A stretch of DNA of 64,000 bases from Desulfurococcaceae archaeon AG1 (GCA_003116855.1 BEWT01000016.1:114183-178182), one strand, 5' to 3'. Positions 27,457 to 37,563 are shown, numbered from the stretch's first letter. Numbers and translations: made by a program. The notes: generated from the sequence alone by a model not told the origin.

Positions 27457-28236
27457 ATGGTTTCATGGTTAGCTAAGCATTATAGTAGCATTATAAAGCT
27501 AGATAGGATCACATGGCTGAAGAGGGATTATATAGAGAGGGGAGTGGTATATAGGATCGAACCCATGCCTGGTTTTCGCAGGGGTAGTGGGAAGGAGATC
27601 GCCCTCCCAAAGCCCGTAATACCAAGAGGAGTTGATGCTTCAGAGATCCTTTTAACCAGAAGATCTATCAGATCTTTTAAGAACAAGCCAGTAGAGCTTG
27701 GGGTTCTCTCCTCGCTACTCCACATAGCCTTTGGCGTAACTAAATGGGAGGAAGGTGTATATGGCCATGATCTCTATCCCTTAAGGGCTTTTCCAAGCGC
27801 TGGCGCCCTACAGCCGGTAGAGATCTATGTATCAGCTAACAATGTGGCAGGCCTGCCACAGGGAATCTATAGGTATATTTTTATCAACCACTCCCTCGAT
27901 CCTTTAAAACTAGGTGATTATAGCAAGACCCTCTCGGAAATAGCTCTCGATCAGGATCACGTTGCCGAAGCACCAATCGATATTATAATCACTATATTCT
28001 GGGCTAGATCTGCTTGGAAATACGGCTCTAGGGGTTATAAGTATTCTCTATTGGATGCTGGTTTCGCTGGTGAGAACCTCTATATAGCGTCAAAGATCCT
28101 TGGTCTCGGAACATGTGCTGTAGGTGCTTTCTTCGAGGAGGAGCTATGTGAGCTACTTGGAGTGGATTGCGTATCGGAGATCCCTGTTCTCATCATGCCT
28201 GTCGGATATCCTTCTGAAGAAGGGTGGGTGTTTTAA
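27457..28236 (+). CDS. SagB-type nitroreductase-family dehydrogenase
   Basis: 259 residues with the FMN-binding nitroreductase pattern: [44 protein letters not shown] and [29 protein letters not shown]. The PSAGALQP motif is typical of SagB-type dehydrogenases. Bacterial SagB oxidises azolines in RiPP toxins, but archaeal homologues of this type are widespread outside any toxin cluster and their substrate is unknown. ATG at 27457. Confidence 0.85.
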   Translation: MVSWLAKHYSSIIKLDRITWLKRDYIERGVVYRIEPMPGFRRGSGKEIALPKPVIPRGVDASEILLTRRSIRSFKNKPVELGVLSSLLHIAFGVTKWEEGVYGHDLYPLRAFPSAGALQPVEIYVSANNVAGLPQGIYRYIFINHSLDPLKLGDYSKTLSEIALDQDHVAEAPIDIIITIFWARSAWKYGSRGYKYSLLDAGFAGENLYIASKILGLGTCAVGAFFEEELCELLGVDCVSEIPVLIMPVGYPSEEGWVF

Positions 28237-28268
28237 ATTACCAGCCCGCAATATATCTTGGTGTTAAA

Positions 28269-29081
28269 ATGCTAAACCCAGGCTATAGAGCGGATATAGG
28301 TATTATAGGGGGATCTGGTCTCTATGATCCAGGCCTTCTTAAGGATGCGAAGGAGATAAAGATCCACACGCCCTATGGAGAGCCCAGCGATCTCATAGTG
28401 ATTGGGAACTACGGAGGAAAGACAGTTGCTTTCTTACCAAGACATGGTAGAGGTCATAGAATACCTCCTCACAGGATAAATTATAGAGCCAATATATGGG
28501 CTTTAAAGAGTCTCGGGGTTAAATATATAATAGCTGTAAGTGCTGTGGGAAGTCTCAGGGAGGACTATATGCCAGGAGATCTTGTTGTCCCTAATCAGTT
28601 CATAGATATGACGAAATCGAGGCGCTACACCTTCTTCGACGGGCCTCAGGTTGCCCACATATCTATGGCTGAGCCTTTCTGCGAATTCCTACGCCGCAGA
28701 ATAGTTGATGTAGGGAGAAAACTGGGCTATAGGATCCATGATGGGGGTGTCTATATATGTATAGAGGGTCCCAGGTTTAGCACCAAGGCCGAGTCGAGGG
28801 TGTGGAGAGAGGTTTTCAAGGCCGATATAATTGGAATGACCCTTGTTCCTGAGGTTAATCTTGCCTGTGAGGCTCAGATCTGTTACTCAACATTAGCAAT
28901 GGTCACTGACTACGATGTATGGGCAGAAAGACCTGTAACAGCTGAAGAGGTGTCAAGGGTGATGGCAAGCAATATTGATAAGGCTAAAAAGATCCTGGCA
29001 GAATTAATACCACAACTACCCCCCGAGCCCCAGAAGGATGATTGTAGCTGTTGCGAGGCTCTAAAAACAGCTCTGGTCTAG
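28269..29081 (+). CDS. mtnP: S-methyl-5'-thioadenosine phosphorylase
   Basis: The ATG at 28269 ([22 protein letters not shown]) is preferred to an upstream in-frame start that overlaps the previous gene. About 270 residues: phosphate-binding [31 protein letters not shown], and [12 protein letters not shown]. It cleaves methylthioadenosine from polyamine synthesis. The C-terminal CSCC motif (DDCSCCEAL) matches the CXC disulfide that stabilises hyperthermophilic MTAPs. Confidence 0.95.
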   Translation: MLNPGYRADIGIIGGSGLYDPGLLKDAKEIKIHTPYGEPSDLIVIGNYGGKTVAFLPRHGRGHRIPPHRINYRANIWALKSLGVKYIIAVSAVGSLREDYMPGDLVVPNQFIDMTKSRRYTFFDGPQVAHISMAEPFCEFLRRRIVDVGRKLGYRIHDGGVYICIEGPRFSTKAESRVWREVFKADIIGMTLVPEVNLACEAQICYSTLAMVTDYDVWAERPVTAEEVSRVMASNIDKAKKILAELIPQLPPEPQKDDCSCCEALKTALV

Positions 29082-29105
29082 CTCTTTGAAAAGGGTAATA
29101 AGAAC

Positions 29106-30020
29106 ATGATCTTCAGTACGACCGAAGAGCTAGTCCAACATATAGATAGTGTTTTAAGGCATGTTGAGAAGGTTTATAAGATCATCGCTAGAGAGATCAG
29201 GGAGAAAAGCAATATAGTGTTCCTCACATCTGGATGGCTCAAAAGCCCGGGTTGTTCATCTACAATCGCTTTTTCCCTTTTACGAAGGGCAGATGCCTAC
29301 CATACAGACCTAGGTTTCTTTACACGATACATAGCCCCCTACTACGAGATCCGAGGGGAGAACGATCTAGGATTAATAGTCTATGATAATCCGGTAGAAC
29401 CCTGGAGAGGCTATATAGCTAGGCATATCAAAAGCCTATCTCTTCTCGGACTGAGAGGAATCTTTATAAAGTCCGGGAGAGCATCTACAGGTAAGGGGGA
29501 GGGTAGCGATACAGGGAACGATTTTGAGGTGATCGAGATCCCCGGTGATATGGATATCCTGCTAGCCCACCACATACTCTCCCTAAGAGCAATACTTGAA
29601 GTGTCTAGCGAGAGAGCCTTATCCCCGAGGATAGCAAGGATCTTGGATGAGCTGAGAGATCTCAGCCCCATTATACCCAGCATGATTAAGGAGTATGGGG
29701 GAGTGGTTAAAGAGATCAGGACAAAGATCCGGGATGGTGTAACCTTGGTAGCAACCTGTGTCTCAAGATCTTTCTTCGAAGGCCTCCTCCTAGACGGGCA
29801 TGGTAAGTTCATGATCCATGATGCTCAGGAGTTTCAAGAGTCTCCAGGATTAGAGGAACACAGCATGATTGTAGCATATGTGGATGCAGAGAGAGATCTC
29901 TTGCCGCCAAGCATAATCACTGGGAGATCAACAAAACTGGTTCTAAAAACGGACCCGGTGATTTCCCCAATATACTTCAGATTACTATCAATGATCACAA
30001 AGATCTCTTCAACCCCATAG
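29106..30020 (+). CDS. Hypothetical protein, possibly SIS-like (304 aa)
   Basis: Soluble alpha/beta protein. The pattern of a buried strand followed by Ser/Gly-rich turn (NIVFLTSGWLKSPGCSSTIAF), a second strand (NDLGLIVYDNP) and a repeat-like second half (GVTLVATCVSRSFFEGLLLDG, SMIVAYVDAERDLLPPS) resembles a two-domain sugar-isomerase (SIS) fold, but I cannot assign it firmly. It begins 24 bp after mtnP on the same strand and is probably in its operon. Confidence 0.65.
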   Translation: MIFSTTEELVQHIDSVLRHVEKVYKIIAREIREKSNIVFLTSGWLKSPGCSSTIAFSLLRRADAYHTDLGFFTRYIAPYYEIRGENDLGLIVYDNPVEPWRGYIARHIKSLSLLGLRGIFIKSGRASTGKGEGSDTGNDFEVIEIPGDMDILLAHHILSLRAILEVSSERALSPRIARILDELRDLSPIIPSMIKEYGGVVKEIRTKIRDGVTLVATCVSRSFFEGLLLDGHGKFMIHDAQEFQESPGLEEHSMIVAYVDAERDLLPPSIITGRSTKLVLKTDPVISPIYFRLLSMITKISSTP

Positions 30021-30391
30021 CGATCGCCGATCCACATATAGTTTGTTTAATCTAAAATTACCCGGAGCGGGATCTCGGAAAACAGTGTAAACATATTATC
30101 AATGGGAAACTTATTTCTAAAATAATCAGTCTAGATGGTGATGGGTAAATACTATAAAAACTCTAGGTAGCGAGACGCTAGATAGAAACCCCATTCCATA
30201 AACTCAACCATCGCCTATGAACCTGCAAGGAAAAAGAGAACTCTGTAGATACCCTGTAGATAAGATGTAAGATGGAGGTCCTGGCGTTGGAAAAGCTAAA
30301 CGCTAGGACTTAATATTCAGTTATATTAACCCCATGTATTTATAAGCTCTCTAGCGGCACTATACATACACGTAGTAGGAGTTGGAAAGGG
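30021..30391. other. 371-bp intergenic stretch upstream of ssb
   Basis: No coding frame. A stem-loop at 30280-30307 (CCTGGCGTT / AACGCTAGG, one G-U pair, 10-nt loop) and a TATA-like TTTATAAG at about 30338-30345, 47 bp before the ssb TTG start, are the only structure I see. Confidence 0.4.
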
Positions 30392-30832
30392 TTGGAATCG
30401 AAACCGAGTCTAAAAATAGGTGAACTGAAACCCGGAATTGAGAATGTGAATGTGAGGGGCAGGGTTCTCTCAGTAACCCCCTCAAGAACAATACAGACAA
30501 AAAGTGGGTTGAGAACAATAAGTGAGGCTGTAATAGGCGACGAGACAGGAAGGGTTAAGGTAACACTATGGGGCAAACACGCTGGTACTTTGAAAGAGGG
30601 AGAAGTTGTTGAGATAACCAATGCCTGGACATCAGCGTATAAGGGAGAGGTTCAGATCAATGTGAGTTCTAAGACAGAGCTTAAGGTGGTTGAGGACGAG
30701 AGCATCCCGCAGGCAGATGCAGTACCTGAGGAGTTTGTTAAGGCGCCAGAGGACTATAGGCCTCAGAGAGGAGGCTTTAGAGGAGGCAGAGGTTTTAGGA
30801 GAGGCGGTTTTAGGAGGGGCGAGGAGCGATGA
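30392..30832 (+). CDS. ssb: Crenarchaeal single-stranded DNA-binding protein, one OB fold with RGG tail
   Basis: 146 residues: a single OB fold (KIGELKPGIENVNVRGRVLSV, GDETGRVKVTLWGKHAG, VEITNAWTSAYKGEVQINV) and a disordered Arg/Gly-rich C-terminal tail after residue 120 (RGGFRGGRGFRRGGFRRG). This matches the Sulfolobus-type SSB, with the tail used for protein interaction. Start is TTG. It ends in ATGA, overlapping the PqqD-like gene. Confidence 0.9.
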   Translation: MESKPSLKIGELKPGIENVNVRGRVLSVTPSRTIQTKSGLRTISEAVIGDETGRVKVTLWGKHAGTLKEGEVVEITNAWTSAYKGEVQINVSSKTELKVVEDESIPQADAVPEEFVKAPEDYRPQRGGFRGGRGFRRGGFRRGEER

Positions 30833-31131
30833 TTAGTCGCGACATGAAACCCCTAAGGCAGGGAGAGCATGTGGGTATGGAAGGAGAGAACTATATCGTA
30901 GCGCTTAGCGAGGAGGAAGCATTCGCACTAAACCCGGCTGCTTATTATATATGGACCCTCTGTGACGGTACTAGGACTGTGAGTGATATTATAAACAAGA
31001 CTGCCGACGATCTCAAGCTGGACGCCTCAGAAGTAGAGTCGCCTGTAGAAGCCATAATAGAGGCTCTATTAGAGGCAAAGTTAGTGGTGCTTTCGGAACA
31101 GGTTCAAGAATCGAGAAGTGAAGAGGGTTAA
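30829..31131 (+). CDS. PqqD-like (RRE-fold) protein
   Basis: 100 residues. The signature GENYIVALSEEEAFALNPAAYYIWTLCDGTRTVSDIINKTADDLKLD is that of PqqD: strand, LN..A..IW..cDG..tv.eI, and a winged helix. PqqD proteins bind precursor peptides for modifying enzymes. Here it is translationally coupled to ssb with a 4-nt overlap, which suggests a different, housekeeping partner. No radical-SAM enzyme is adjacent. Confidence 0.85.
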   Translation: MISRDMKPLRQGEHVGMEGENYIVALSEEEAFALNPAAYYIWTLCDGTRTVSDIINKTADDLKLDASEVESPVEAIIEALLEAKLVVLSEQVQESRSEEG

Positions 31132-31245
31132 GATTACTCGAATCGTTTCACGCTTTTTTATTTTCAGTTTATCGCTTTTAAGACGTGAAAAAGGTTTTTT
31201 AGTAAACGCTTAAATTCTGCTAGATTAAGTACATATTGAACCATA

Positions 31246-32157
31246 TTGAGGCTTGATGAGAGATATCCTGTAGCGATCTCGATGCTGTTTAATTTGATAG
31301 CTATAGTGATAAAATATATGATCTTTAGTAGCACCTTCTCTAGAGCCGTTTACTCTGAGATTTTTCACTCGATAGGAGATACATCTAATAGCCTTACACT
31401 ATTCATAGGGACTCAGGTGTATAGGACCAAGCCTTCTCCCCGATACCCATTTGGGGTTGGGAAGGTGCTCTATATATCGAGCCTATTTTCATCAATAATA
31501 CTAGCAGGATCTATATTCTATATGATAATAGCCGAGAACATACGGATCTATAGCATCCCCGAACAGCTTGCCATGAATTCTAGCGGGTTCTGGATCTATA
31601 TGTCTGTACCAATATTATTCGATATAGCGACAATGTTTATAGCTATAAGGATGATAAGATCCAAGCAGGGGCGTCCGATAGTTCTCGGACCACTTATACT
31701 TGAGGATCTCATGGGGTTGTCGGGAAATTTAATGGCTGCTGCTTCTCTAGCCCTTTCTAACAGGATCTTGGATATATATATCTCAAGCATTATAGCTTTC
31801 ATAATACTTGCAGGCTCGATCCATATAGGTTATAGAAGCATAGAAGCCCTCATAGGTCATTCAGCACCAAAAGAAGTTGTTGCAAGGATCATAAAGATAG
31901 CCCTCTCAACACCAGGCGTTGTCGATGTAAACGATGCGAAAACCATGATCATAGACCCGGATAGGTATCTAGCAATAATACAGATCGAGGTTAGAGAGGA
32001 TATGACCGTAAAGGAGGTTGAAGAGATAAAGGAGGATATAATAACATCTATAAAGAAAAACCTACCCGAGATAAGATACCTGATTCTCGATATAGTTAAG
32101 CCCCGCGAGCCTGAGAAAAGCTATGTCAGCCTATTGAGAGAGATAAAGGAGATCTGA
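31246..32157 (+). CDS. Cation diffusion facilitator (CDF) family transporter
   Basis: 303 residues, TTG start. Six membrane helices followed by a cytoplasmic metallochaperone-like domain (GVVDVNDAKTMIIDPDRYLAIIQIEV). Helix II carries YSEIFHSIGDTSNSLTLF; CDF zinc sites normally read HxxxD or DxxxD here and again in helix V, where this protein has LEDLMGLSGNL, so the metal site is partly recognisable. It exports divalent metal ions by proton antiport. Monocistronic. Confidence 0.85.
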   Translation: MRLDERYPVAISMLFNLIAIVIKYMIFSSTFSRAVYSEIFHSIGDTSNSLTLFIGTQVYRTKPSPRYPFGVGKVLYISSLFSSIILAGSIFYMIIAENIRIYSIPEQLAMNSSGFWIYMSVPILFDIATMFIAIRMIRSKQGRPIVLGPLILEDLMGLSGNLMAAASLALSNRILDIYISSIIAFIILAGSIHIGYRSIEALIGHSAPKEVVARIIKIALSTPGVVDVNDAKTMIIDPDRYLAIIQIEVREDMTVKEVEEIKEDIITSIKKNLPEIRYLILDIVKPREPEKSYVSLLREIKEI

Positions 32158-32219
32158 TCCCCAAAGAAACCAAGATCCTGATAGGAATACCATCTATATT
32201 CACGAGATATTATGGTTCG

Positions 32220-33341
32220 TCAATAACCCCTATCCTTATGTCTGGCAACCTCCCATACAAACTCAGAGCTAACAAGATAGTTAGTAACAAAACCCAAGGC
32301 TATCCCAACGATATTAGAGATCATAACACCAACTATACCATGGAGTGCAAGAACTACAGCATAGTTGACAAGATTACCTAACCCCACAGCTGCGTGGTAC
32401 TTGAGAAGTCTCTCATACCATTTGCCTGTTAACCTGAATCTCTTAAAAGTCCATCTATCATTGAGGATAAAGTTATTTATAGTAGCCAGCTCTATCGCAA
32501 CAGGGGATGATATAATTACAGGAACCCCTAGCATGCTAACCAGTATATAGAGAACAGACATATTAACCACAACCCCTGAAAGCCCTACTGTCATGAACTT
32601 TGGGAGCCTGTATTCGCTTAGCTCCATAACCTGCTTCACAAACTCTAAGCTCTCCCTCACACCCAGCTTACTCTTCCCCCTTTTCCTTGGCTTAAACACG
32701 TATGGATGTTCGGCGACTCTTCTATACTTGCCTTTTACAAGTATTTCTAAAAGGATCTTGAAACTTCTCCCATGCTTTTCAACAGCTTCTATACCAACCC
32801 CCTCTATAACGCTTCTTCTTATTAGGAAGAAACCTGAGAGCGGATCCTTTATGCCTCTAGCCTGGGGGATAAGGATCCTGGCTATGAGTGCAGCGACTCT
32901 TGATATAAACCTTCTATGAATTGGGGCTCCTTCGATCCCTCCGCCTTTGATGTATCTAGAAGCTATAACTACATCTAGATCTTCGTTAGAAGCTTTTTCA
33001 AAAAGTCCCGGGATCGTTTCTGGGGGGTGTTGAAGATCGGCATCCATCACAACGATATACTTACCCCTAGATTCTGCGAAACCCCTCATGATGGCGCTGG
33101 TAAGACCTCGATGCCCGCTTCTAACAATGATCCTCCCGGGTATTTTTAACCTCTCTACAACATTTCTAGCTATTTCGGCCGTACCGTCTGAGGATGAGTC
33201 ATCCACAACTATTACTTCATAGCTAACAATACCCGCGCTCTCCAAACTGTTTTTGATCCCTGTGAGAAGCTCCTCTATATTCTCAGCCTCATTGTATGTA
33301 GGGATCACTATGCTGATATCCACACTATGCTTTCTCTCCAC
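32220..33341 (-). CDS. Dolichyl-phosphate mannose synthase-like GT2 with GtrA membrane domain
   Basis: 373 residues. Residues 1-235: family 2 glycosyltransferase, with IVIPTYNEAENIEELL, VDDSSSDGT, MDADLQHPPE and DPLSGFFLIRR. Residues 245-365: four-helix GtrA domain (KFMTVGLSGVVVNMSVLYILV ... IELATINNFILNDRWTF). The fusion is a known archaeal form that makes polyprenyl-phosphate hexose and probably moves it across the membrane for glycosylation. Confidence 0.93.
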   Translation of the reverse strand: MERKHSVDISIVIPTYNEAENIEELLTGIKNSLESAGIVSYEVIVVDDSSSDGTAEIARNVVERLKIPGRIIVRSGHRGLTSAIMRGFAESRGKYIVVMDADLQHPPETIPGLFEKASNEDLDVVIASRYIKGGGIEGAPIHRRFISRVAALIARILIPQARGIKDPLSGFFLIRRSVIEGVGIEAVEKHGRSFKILLEILVKGKYRRVAEHPYVFKPRKRGKSKLGVRESLEFVKQVMELSEYRLPKFMTVGLSGVVVNMSVLYILVSMLGVPVIISSPVAIELATINNFILNDRWTFKRFRLTGKWYERLLKYHAAVGLGNLVNYAVVLALHGIVGVMISNIVGIALGFVTNYLVSSEFVWEVARHKDRGY

Positions 33342-33473
33342 ACTGTTTGCCTCAGATTCTTTACTATCACCAGGAATAATGAGTGCACCAGGTCTCGAGT
33401 CTATCGTTCTATGCCCATAGGGATCAGAGGATCTTTAGTCATTTTTTCTCCATAGAGGAATCTATGGGGGGAG

Positions 33474-33929
33474 ATGAGGTCGGTGCTTGAGGTTGAAGTA
33501 AAGGATCCGGCTGTTATTGAGACACTGAGAAGCATAAATAGCCCTACACTATTCTATGATAATTACTGTAGACTATGCTATAGGTTTGCAAAAGCTATAT
33601 GGAAGCTTAGTAGGGGTAGAATAGCTGTTGTTGGGATGTACTCCAAAGAGGCAGGCTGGCTGAGATCATTAATGGATCTGAAGACGTTCTCATCGGTATC
33701 ATGGTTTGTAGTACCTGGTAAGGATATTATATATGGTGGTAGATCCTCGATAATACCGATAGTAAAGGAGATTCTTATAGGACTTGTCAAAGGAGGTGGA
33801 AATGAGTTCAAGGATCCTATGCCTACCACATGCTCCGAGATCCTTCCCTGTGGTGGTATAAAAGGCTTCATATATAGAACTATTCATATACTAATCAAAT
33901 CCCATAAAGTGAAGCTCCTATACCACTAG
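33474..33929 (+). CDS. DCC-type (DUF393) thiol-disulfide-like protein
   Basis: 151 residues. The short block TLFYDNYCRLCYRFAKAIWKL has the CxxC of the DCC/DUF393 family (DGxCxxC), with Asn-Tyr replacing Asp-Gly. Later KDIIYGGRSSIIPIVKEI and a Cys pair (TTCSEILPCGG). A redox role is inferred from the family only. Start ATG at 33474 following GGGGAG. It converges with the TatD gene, overlapping by 4 nt. Confidence 0.65.
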   Translation: MRSVLEVEVKDPAVIETLRSINSPTLFYDNYCRLCYRFAKAIWKLSRGRIAVVGMYSKEAGWLRSLMDLKTFSSVSWFVVPGKDIIYGGRSSIIPIVKEILIGLVKGGGNEFKDPMPTTCSEILPCGGIKGFIYRTIHILIKSHKVKLLYH

Positions 33930-34672
33930 CCCTGTCGGTAGATATATCTCCTGAAGTTCCTTTCGACGGTTCTCTCTACATCCTCTCTCGATATACCCTT
34001 AACCTCGGCTATTATCGATAACGTCTCACCCAACATATCTGGGGATAGCCTCATACCCCTATAATTATAGGGTCCGTCGCTCTCTACAAGAATACTGTTG
34101 AGATCAGCTAATCTAGCTATCCTTTTATGCTTATCCTGCACCTTTATCGCAGCGTTTATCGACACCATATATCCAACATCAATGATCTCTTTCAACACAT
34201 CCTCAGGCCCGTTGAACCAGTGAAATATAGCTCTCCTCACACCCGAGCTTACCACCATCTTCAGAGCATCTCTCCACGCGTCAACAGCATGTATATTTAC
34301 AACAGCATCTATGCTTGACGCCGCCTCTAAGAAGGATCTGAAGATCTCTGATTGTTTTTCAAAACTCGATTCTGGGAGAAATCTCTTATCAAGGCCAACC
34401 TCACCTATACATGGCGGCTTCTCCTTGCCTATAAGGCTTATCAGGTGTTCTAGGTTCTCTCTAGATTCTTTCTCTATATTCCATGGGTGCAGCCCAATAC
34501 ATGGGATCACGTTGTTCGTGTATTTTCTATATATACCCAGCGTCCTGATGGACGAGCTGAGGTCATCGCTAACAGCTATAATAACATACCCATTGGTTAT
34601 AAACCTCTCTATCTCTGGATCGCTGAACTCGTGGAGATGGCAGTGGGCATCATATAGGGGGGATCTTATCAT
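33926..34672 (-). CDS. TatD family metal-dependent hydrolase
   Basis: 248 residues. Metal ligands: YDAHCHLHEF (HxH), GEVGLDKRF (Glu), VNIHAVDAW (His), FHWFNG (His) and LVESDGPY (Asp). This is a complete TIM-barrel amidohydrolase-type DNase/deacylase set. GEVGLD and SDGPY are TatD hallmarks. It begins 24 bp downstream of the TldE-like gene on the same strand and may be part of the same transcript. Confidence 0.92.
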   Translation of the reverse strand: MIRSPLYDAHCHLHEFSDPEIERFITNGYVIIAVSDDLSSSIRTLGIYRKYTNNVIPCIGLHPWNIEKESRENLEHLISLIGKEKPPCIGEVGLDKRFLPESSFEKQSEIFRSFLEAASSIDAVVNIHAVDAWRDALKMVVSSGVRRAIFHWFNGPEDVLKEIIDVGYMVSINAAIKVQDKHKRIARLADLNSILVESDGPYNYRGMRLSPDMLGETLSIIAEVKGISREDVERTVERNFRRYIYRQG

Positions 34673-34695
34673 ATTAGAGCCTCCTTGTTAGCGAT

Positions 34696-36012
34696 CTAAC
34701 TTGATATTCTCAAGCCTCTCACTAATACGAATGGGATCTCTACTGGAACCCCTATCTCCCACCATTTAACTTTATATAGTGTGCGACCTACAGCGCTTAT
34801 CCTTGATAGGAGGTTAGGTAGTGTGTCTGTTATCCTTACTTTTTTAGCAGCACCCACTATATCGCCATTCTCTACTATGAGGAGTGCGTCCCTGGATACT
34901 GTGGAGAAAACACCCTCTACATAGTTGTGGAACCTGGTATACCAGTTATTGGTAATGATAAGCCCTCTCTTAAGTTCTCTTACAAGCTCGTCATCACCCA
35001 TATCTCCTGGCTCTATTGTGAGAGACCATGGTCTAGGATATATCCACCCAGCATTACCGGTGCTCCCCACACCCATATGGCTAGCTGTTTTGGTATTGTG
35101 GAGGAGTGTTTTGAAAACACCGCGTTCTATGAGGGTATTAACCCTGGTTGCTATGCCCTCATCGTCAAAGCCCGAGGAGCCTAGGAGGTCATGTTTAAGG
35201 GGGTTATCCTTAAGGGTTAGAACATCGCTAGCCACTTTATCTCCCGGCTTTTTACCTCTGAGGAAGGATAAGCCTAGGATGTATGATAAGGCGCTGAAAC
35301 CTCTTGCCACAGACTCCAGGAGCTCTCCAAGCACCATGGGCGATAACACCATGTCATATAATCCTGGTTCTACGGATCTCTGGGTTCTCGATAGCCTCGC
35401 ATACTCAGCAGATCTTCTAGCCACATCTTCAACCTCTCTGGCATCGTAAAACCTGGAACCATAGCCCCAGTGACCCGAGCCCTCACTAACGAAAGATCTG
35501 AGATGCGATATGAAGAAAGTCTTTCTTTCACACCTGCTAAACCCCTTAGAGGTTATGAGGCATCTCTCCTCAACACCTAGATCTATGACACCTGCGACTC
35601 TCTCAGCACCTTCGCCAAGGGCTGTGTTTATCAATATCTCCGACACCTCGCTGGGATTTTCCAACATGTCGTATACCTTCTGATCGAAACCACCCTCTAG
35701 GGGTCTTGCACTAGGATCTGGATCTGGTAATGGTGCGTATAGAAAAGATCTCTCTGTCCGGTCTATCCCTAGTGCTAGTTCTTTAATGGTTCTCTCTATA
35801 TGATCGATATTGATCGTGTCAAAAGACAGCTGGAATACTCTCTCCTTAGCAGATAGGTATAGGGAGGCTTTTCCAGATACCCAGTTCTGGGTAACAACTA
35901 CCTGGTTATTAGCTATTCTCACCATAGTTCTCTCGATGTTGTTCAAAAGCACTGCGCATTCATTAAAACCAGCTTCTAGAGCCTTCTTAACAATCCTATC
36001 TCCAAAAGCCAT
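34696..36012 (-). CDS. TldE/PmbA family protein
   Basis: ATG at 36012 (MAFGDRIVKKALEAGFNECAVLL) lies 4 bp after the TldD stop; a longer frame to 36114 would overlap TldD. About 438 residues with the TldD/PmbA fold: YDMVLSPMVLGELLESVARGFSA, GSSGFDDEGIATRVNTLIERG, HNTKTASHMG and TGNAGWIYPRP. TldE lacks zinc ligands and pairs with TldD in a heterodimeric peptidase whose active site processes unfolded or modified peptides. Confidence 0.9.
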   Translation of the reverse strand: MAFGDRIVKKALEAGFNECAVLLNNIERTMVRIANNQVVVTQNWVSGKASLYLSAKERVFQLSFDTINIDHIERTIKELALGIDRTERSFLYAPLPDPDPSARPLEGGFDQKVYDMLENPSEVSEILINTALGEGAERVAGVIDLGVEERCLITSKGFSRCERKTFFISHLRSFVSEGSGHWGYGSRFYDAREVEDVARRSAEYARLSRTQRSVEPGLYDMVLSPMVLGELLESVARGFSALSYILGLSFLRGKKPGDKVASDVLTLKDNPLKHDLLGSSGFDDEGIATRVNTLIERGVFKTLLHNTKTASHMGVGSTGNAGWIYPRPWSLTIEPGDMGDDELVRELKRGLIITNNWYTRFHNYVEGVFSTVSRDALLIVENGDIVGAAKKVRITDTLPNLLSRISAVGRTLYKVKWWEIGVPVEIPFVLVRGLRISS

Positions 36013-36016
36013 AGGT

Positions 36017-37459
36017 TCACTCAATAGGAGCCACCCCGATGGATATTTTTGGGAGCCTGATATTTGGTCCGCCCATCCATACCGGGATCCCCTGCATTGG
36101 TTCTCCTTTGCCACACATACCCGGAAAGAACTCCAGGTTCTTATCAGCCGCTACAATGCTGCTCAAGAGATCGCCTGTTGTTATCTCAATCACAGGATTT
36201 CTAACAGGCTTGGTCAGCTCTCCCTTCTCTATTAGGAAAGCCTCTAAGCCTATGTATCTATGCCGCCACCTGGTATCATCTATGTTCCACTCCATGTTGC
36301 TCTTTATATACACACCAAGATCTATATCTTCTATGAGCTCCTCAAACTCCATATCCCCTGGGGCTAGGTAGGTGTTGCTCATCCTAACTATGGGTTCCGA
36401 GGCGTGATTAGTTGCTCTGGCAGATGCATTGCTTGCAACACCCATAAGGTGTGCAGTCTCTCTATTGTGGAGCAGGTTCTCTATAACGCCCTCTCTATAC
36501 AGGATCTTTGGTCTTGCTGGTACACCTTCATCGTCGTAGAGGTAGTAGCCGCTGGATCCAGGTATTGTTGGATCATCTATTATCGTTGCATATCTATTAC
36601 CTATCCTCACCTTACCCACCATCTCGGGCTTCACATAGCTCTCCCCAGCTTGGGCAGCCTCCCTACCAAACACTCTATCAGCCTCGAGCGGGTGTCCCAC
36701 CCCTTCATGTACTATAAGACCCACAACCTCAGATCCTAGAATCACATCCACTTTCTCCTTAGGAGGCTCTATACCTCTGAGCAGGTTCTCCTCCATCCTC
36801 GATATTGTTTCTTTCAGGCTATCAACAAGTTTTATCTCTTCGAAATGCTCTAGACCCCTAACAGCCCCAATCTCGAGCCACTTGTTAATAGTACCCTTCT
36901 CAGGCGAGGATAGGACTATGTTTATAAAGCTCTCTATTCTTGGAAGCCTGCTCCTTATATATGCTCCATCACTATTAATAACCATTTTCTCTTCAATAGA
37001 CTCGCTATAGCTTGTCAGGAGTGTTGATAATCTAGCCTCTTTCAAGCTTTCTAGAGCTATCGTATATAGATCTTTTAGAAACGAGATCTTGAGATCCTGT
37101 GGCATGCTGTCAAAGCTCTTTTTAGGCTTAACCTCATATGAGGATCTGCCAAGCCTTTCGCTTGAGAGCTCAGTCTTTCTCTTAATAGATTCCGAGAAAA
37201 CCCTTGCAGTAGCCACAGCTCTCTCAACAGCTTTCTTTATACCTTCAGCATCAAGCCTGGTAGTGGAGGCAAAGGCGAGAGCACCATTATATATAACCCT
37301 AACACCTATACCCTCAGAAGCTCTATAAGTGATCCCGATCACTCTATCAGCCCTTAGGTTTATATTGCCGCCCTCTATCCTGTGATACCTGGCTTCTGCA
37401 TATGTTGCTCCGAGAGATCTCGCATAATCAACCGCAAGGTTAAGGATATCTTCCAACAA
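36017..37459 (-). CDS. tldD: TldD family metalloprotease subunit
   Basis: 480 residues. Zinc motif LIVHEGVGHPLEADRVFG (HExxxH, as required in TldD), followed by DPTIPGSSGYYLYDDEGVPARPKIL, NRETAHLMGVASNASARATNH and the third-ligand Cys region FFPGMCGKGEPMQGIPVWMGGP. It is the catalytic partner of the TldE-like gene immediately downstream. Length and order are typical of archaeal tldD-tldE pairs. Confidence 0.94.
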   Translation of the reverse strand: MLEDILNLAVDYARSLGATYAEARYHRIEGGNINLRADRVIGITYRASEGIGVRVIYNGALAFASTTRLDAEGIKKAVERAVATARVFSESIKRKTELSSERLGRSSYEVKPKKSFDSMPQDLKISFLKDLYTIALESLKEARLSTLLTSYSESIEEKMVINSDGAYIRSRLPRIESFINIVLSSPEKGTINKWLEIGAVRGLEHFEEIKLVDSLKETISRMEENLLRGIEPPKEKVDVILGSEVVGLIVHEGVGHPLEADRVFGREAAQAGESYVKPEMVGKVRIGNRYATIIDDPTIPGSSGYYLYDDEGVPARPKILYREGVIENLLHNRETAHLMGVASNASARATNHASEPIVRMSNTYLAPGDMEFEELIEDIDLGVYIKSNMEWNIDDTRWRHRYIGLEAFLIEKGELTKPVRNPVIEITTGDLLSSIVAADKNLEFFPGMCGKGEPMQGIPVWMGGPNIRLPKISIGVAPIE

Positions 37460-37563
37460 GACCCAGATACTATATATCTAAAGGGAATTATATGGAATAA
37501 ACAGCTATGGCCAGCAGATCCTGTAGATGATACTAAATGCTCTAACAAGCTAACATGCCGTTC

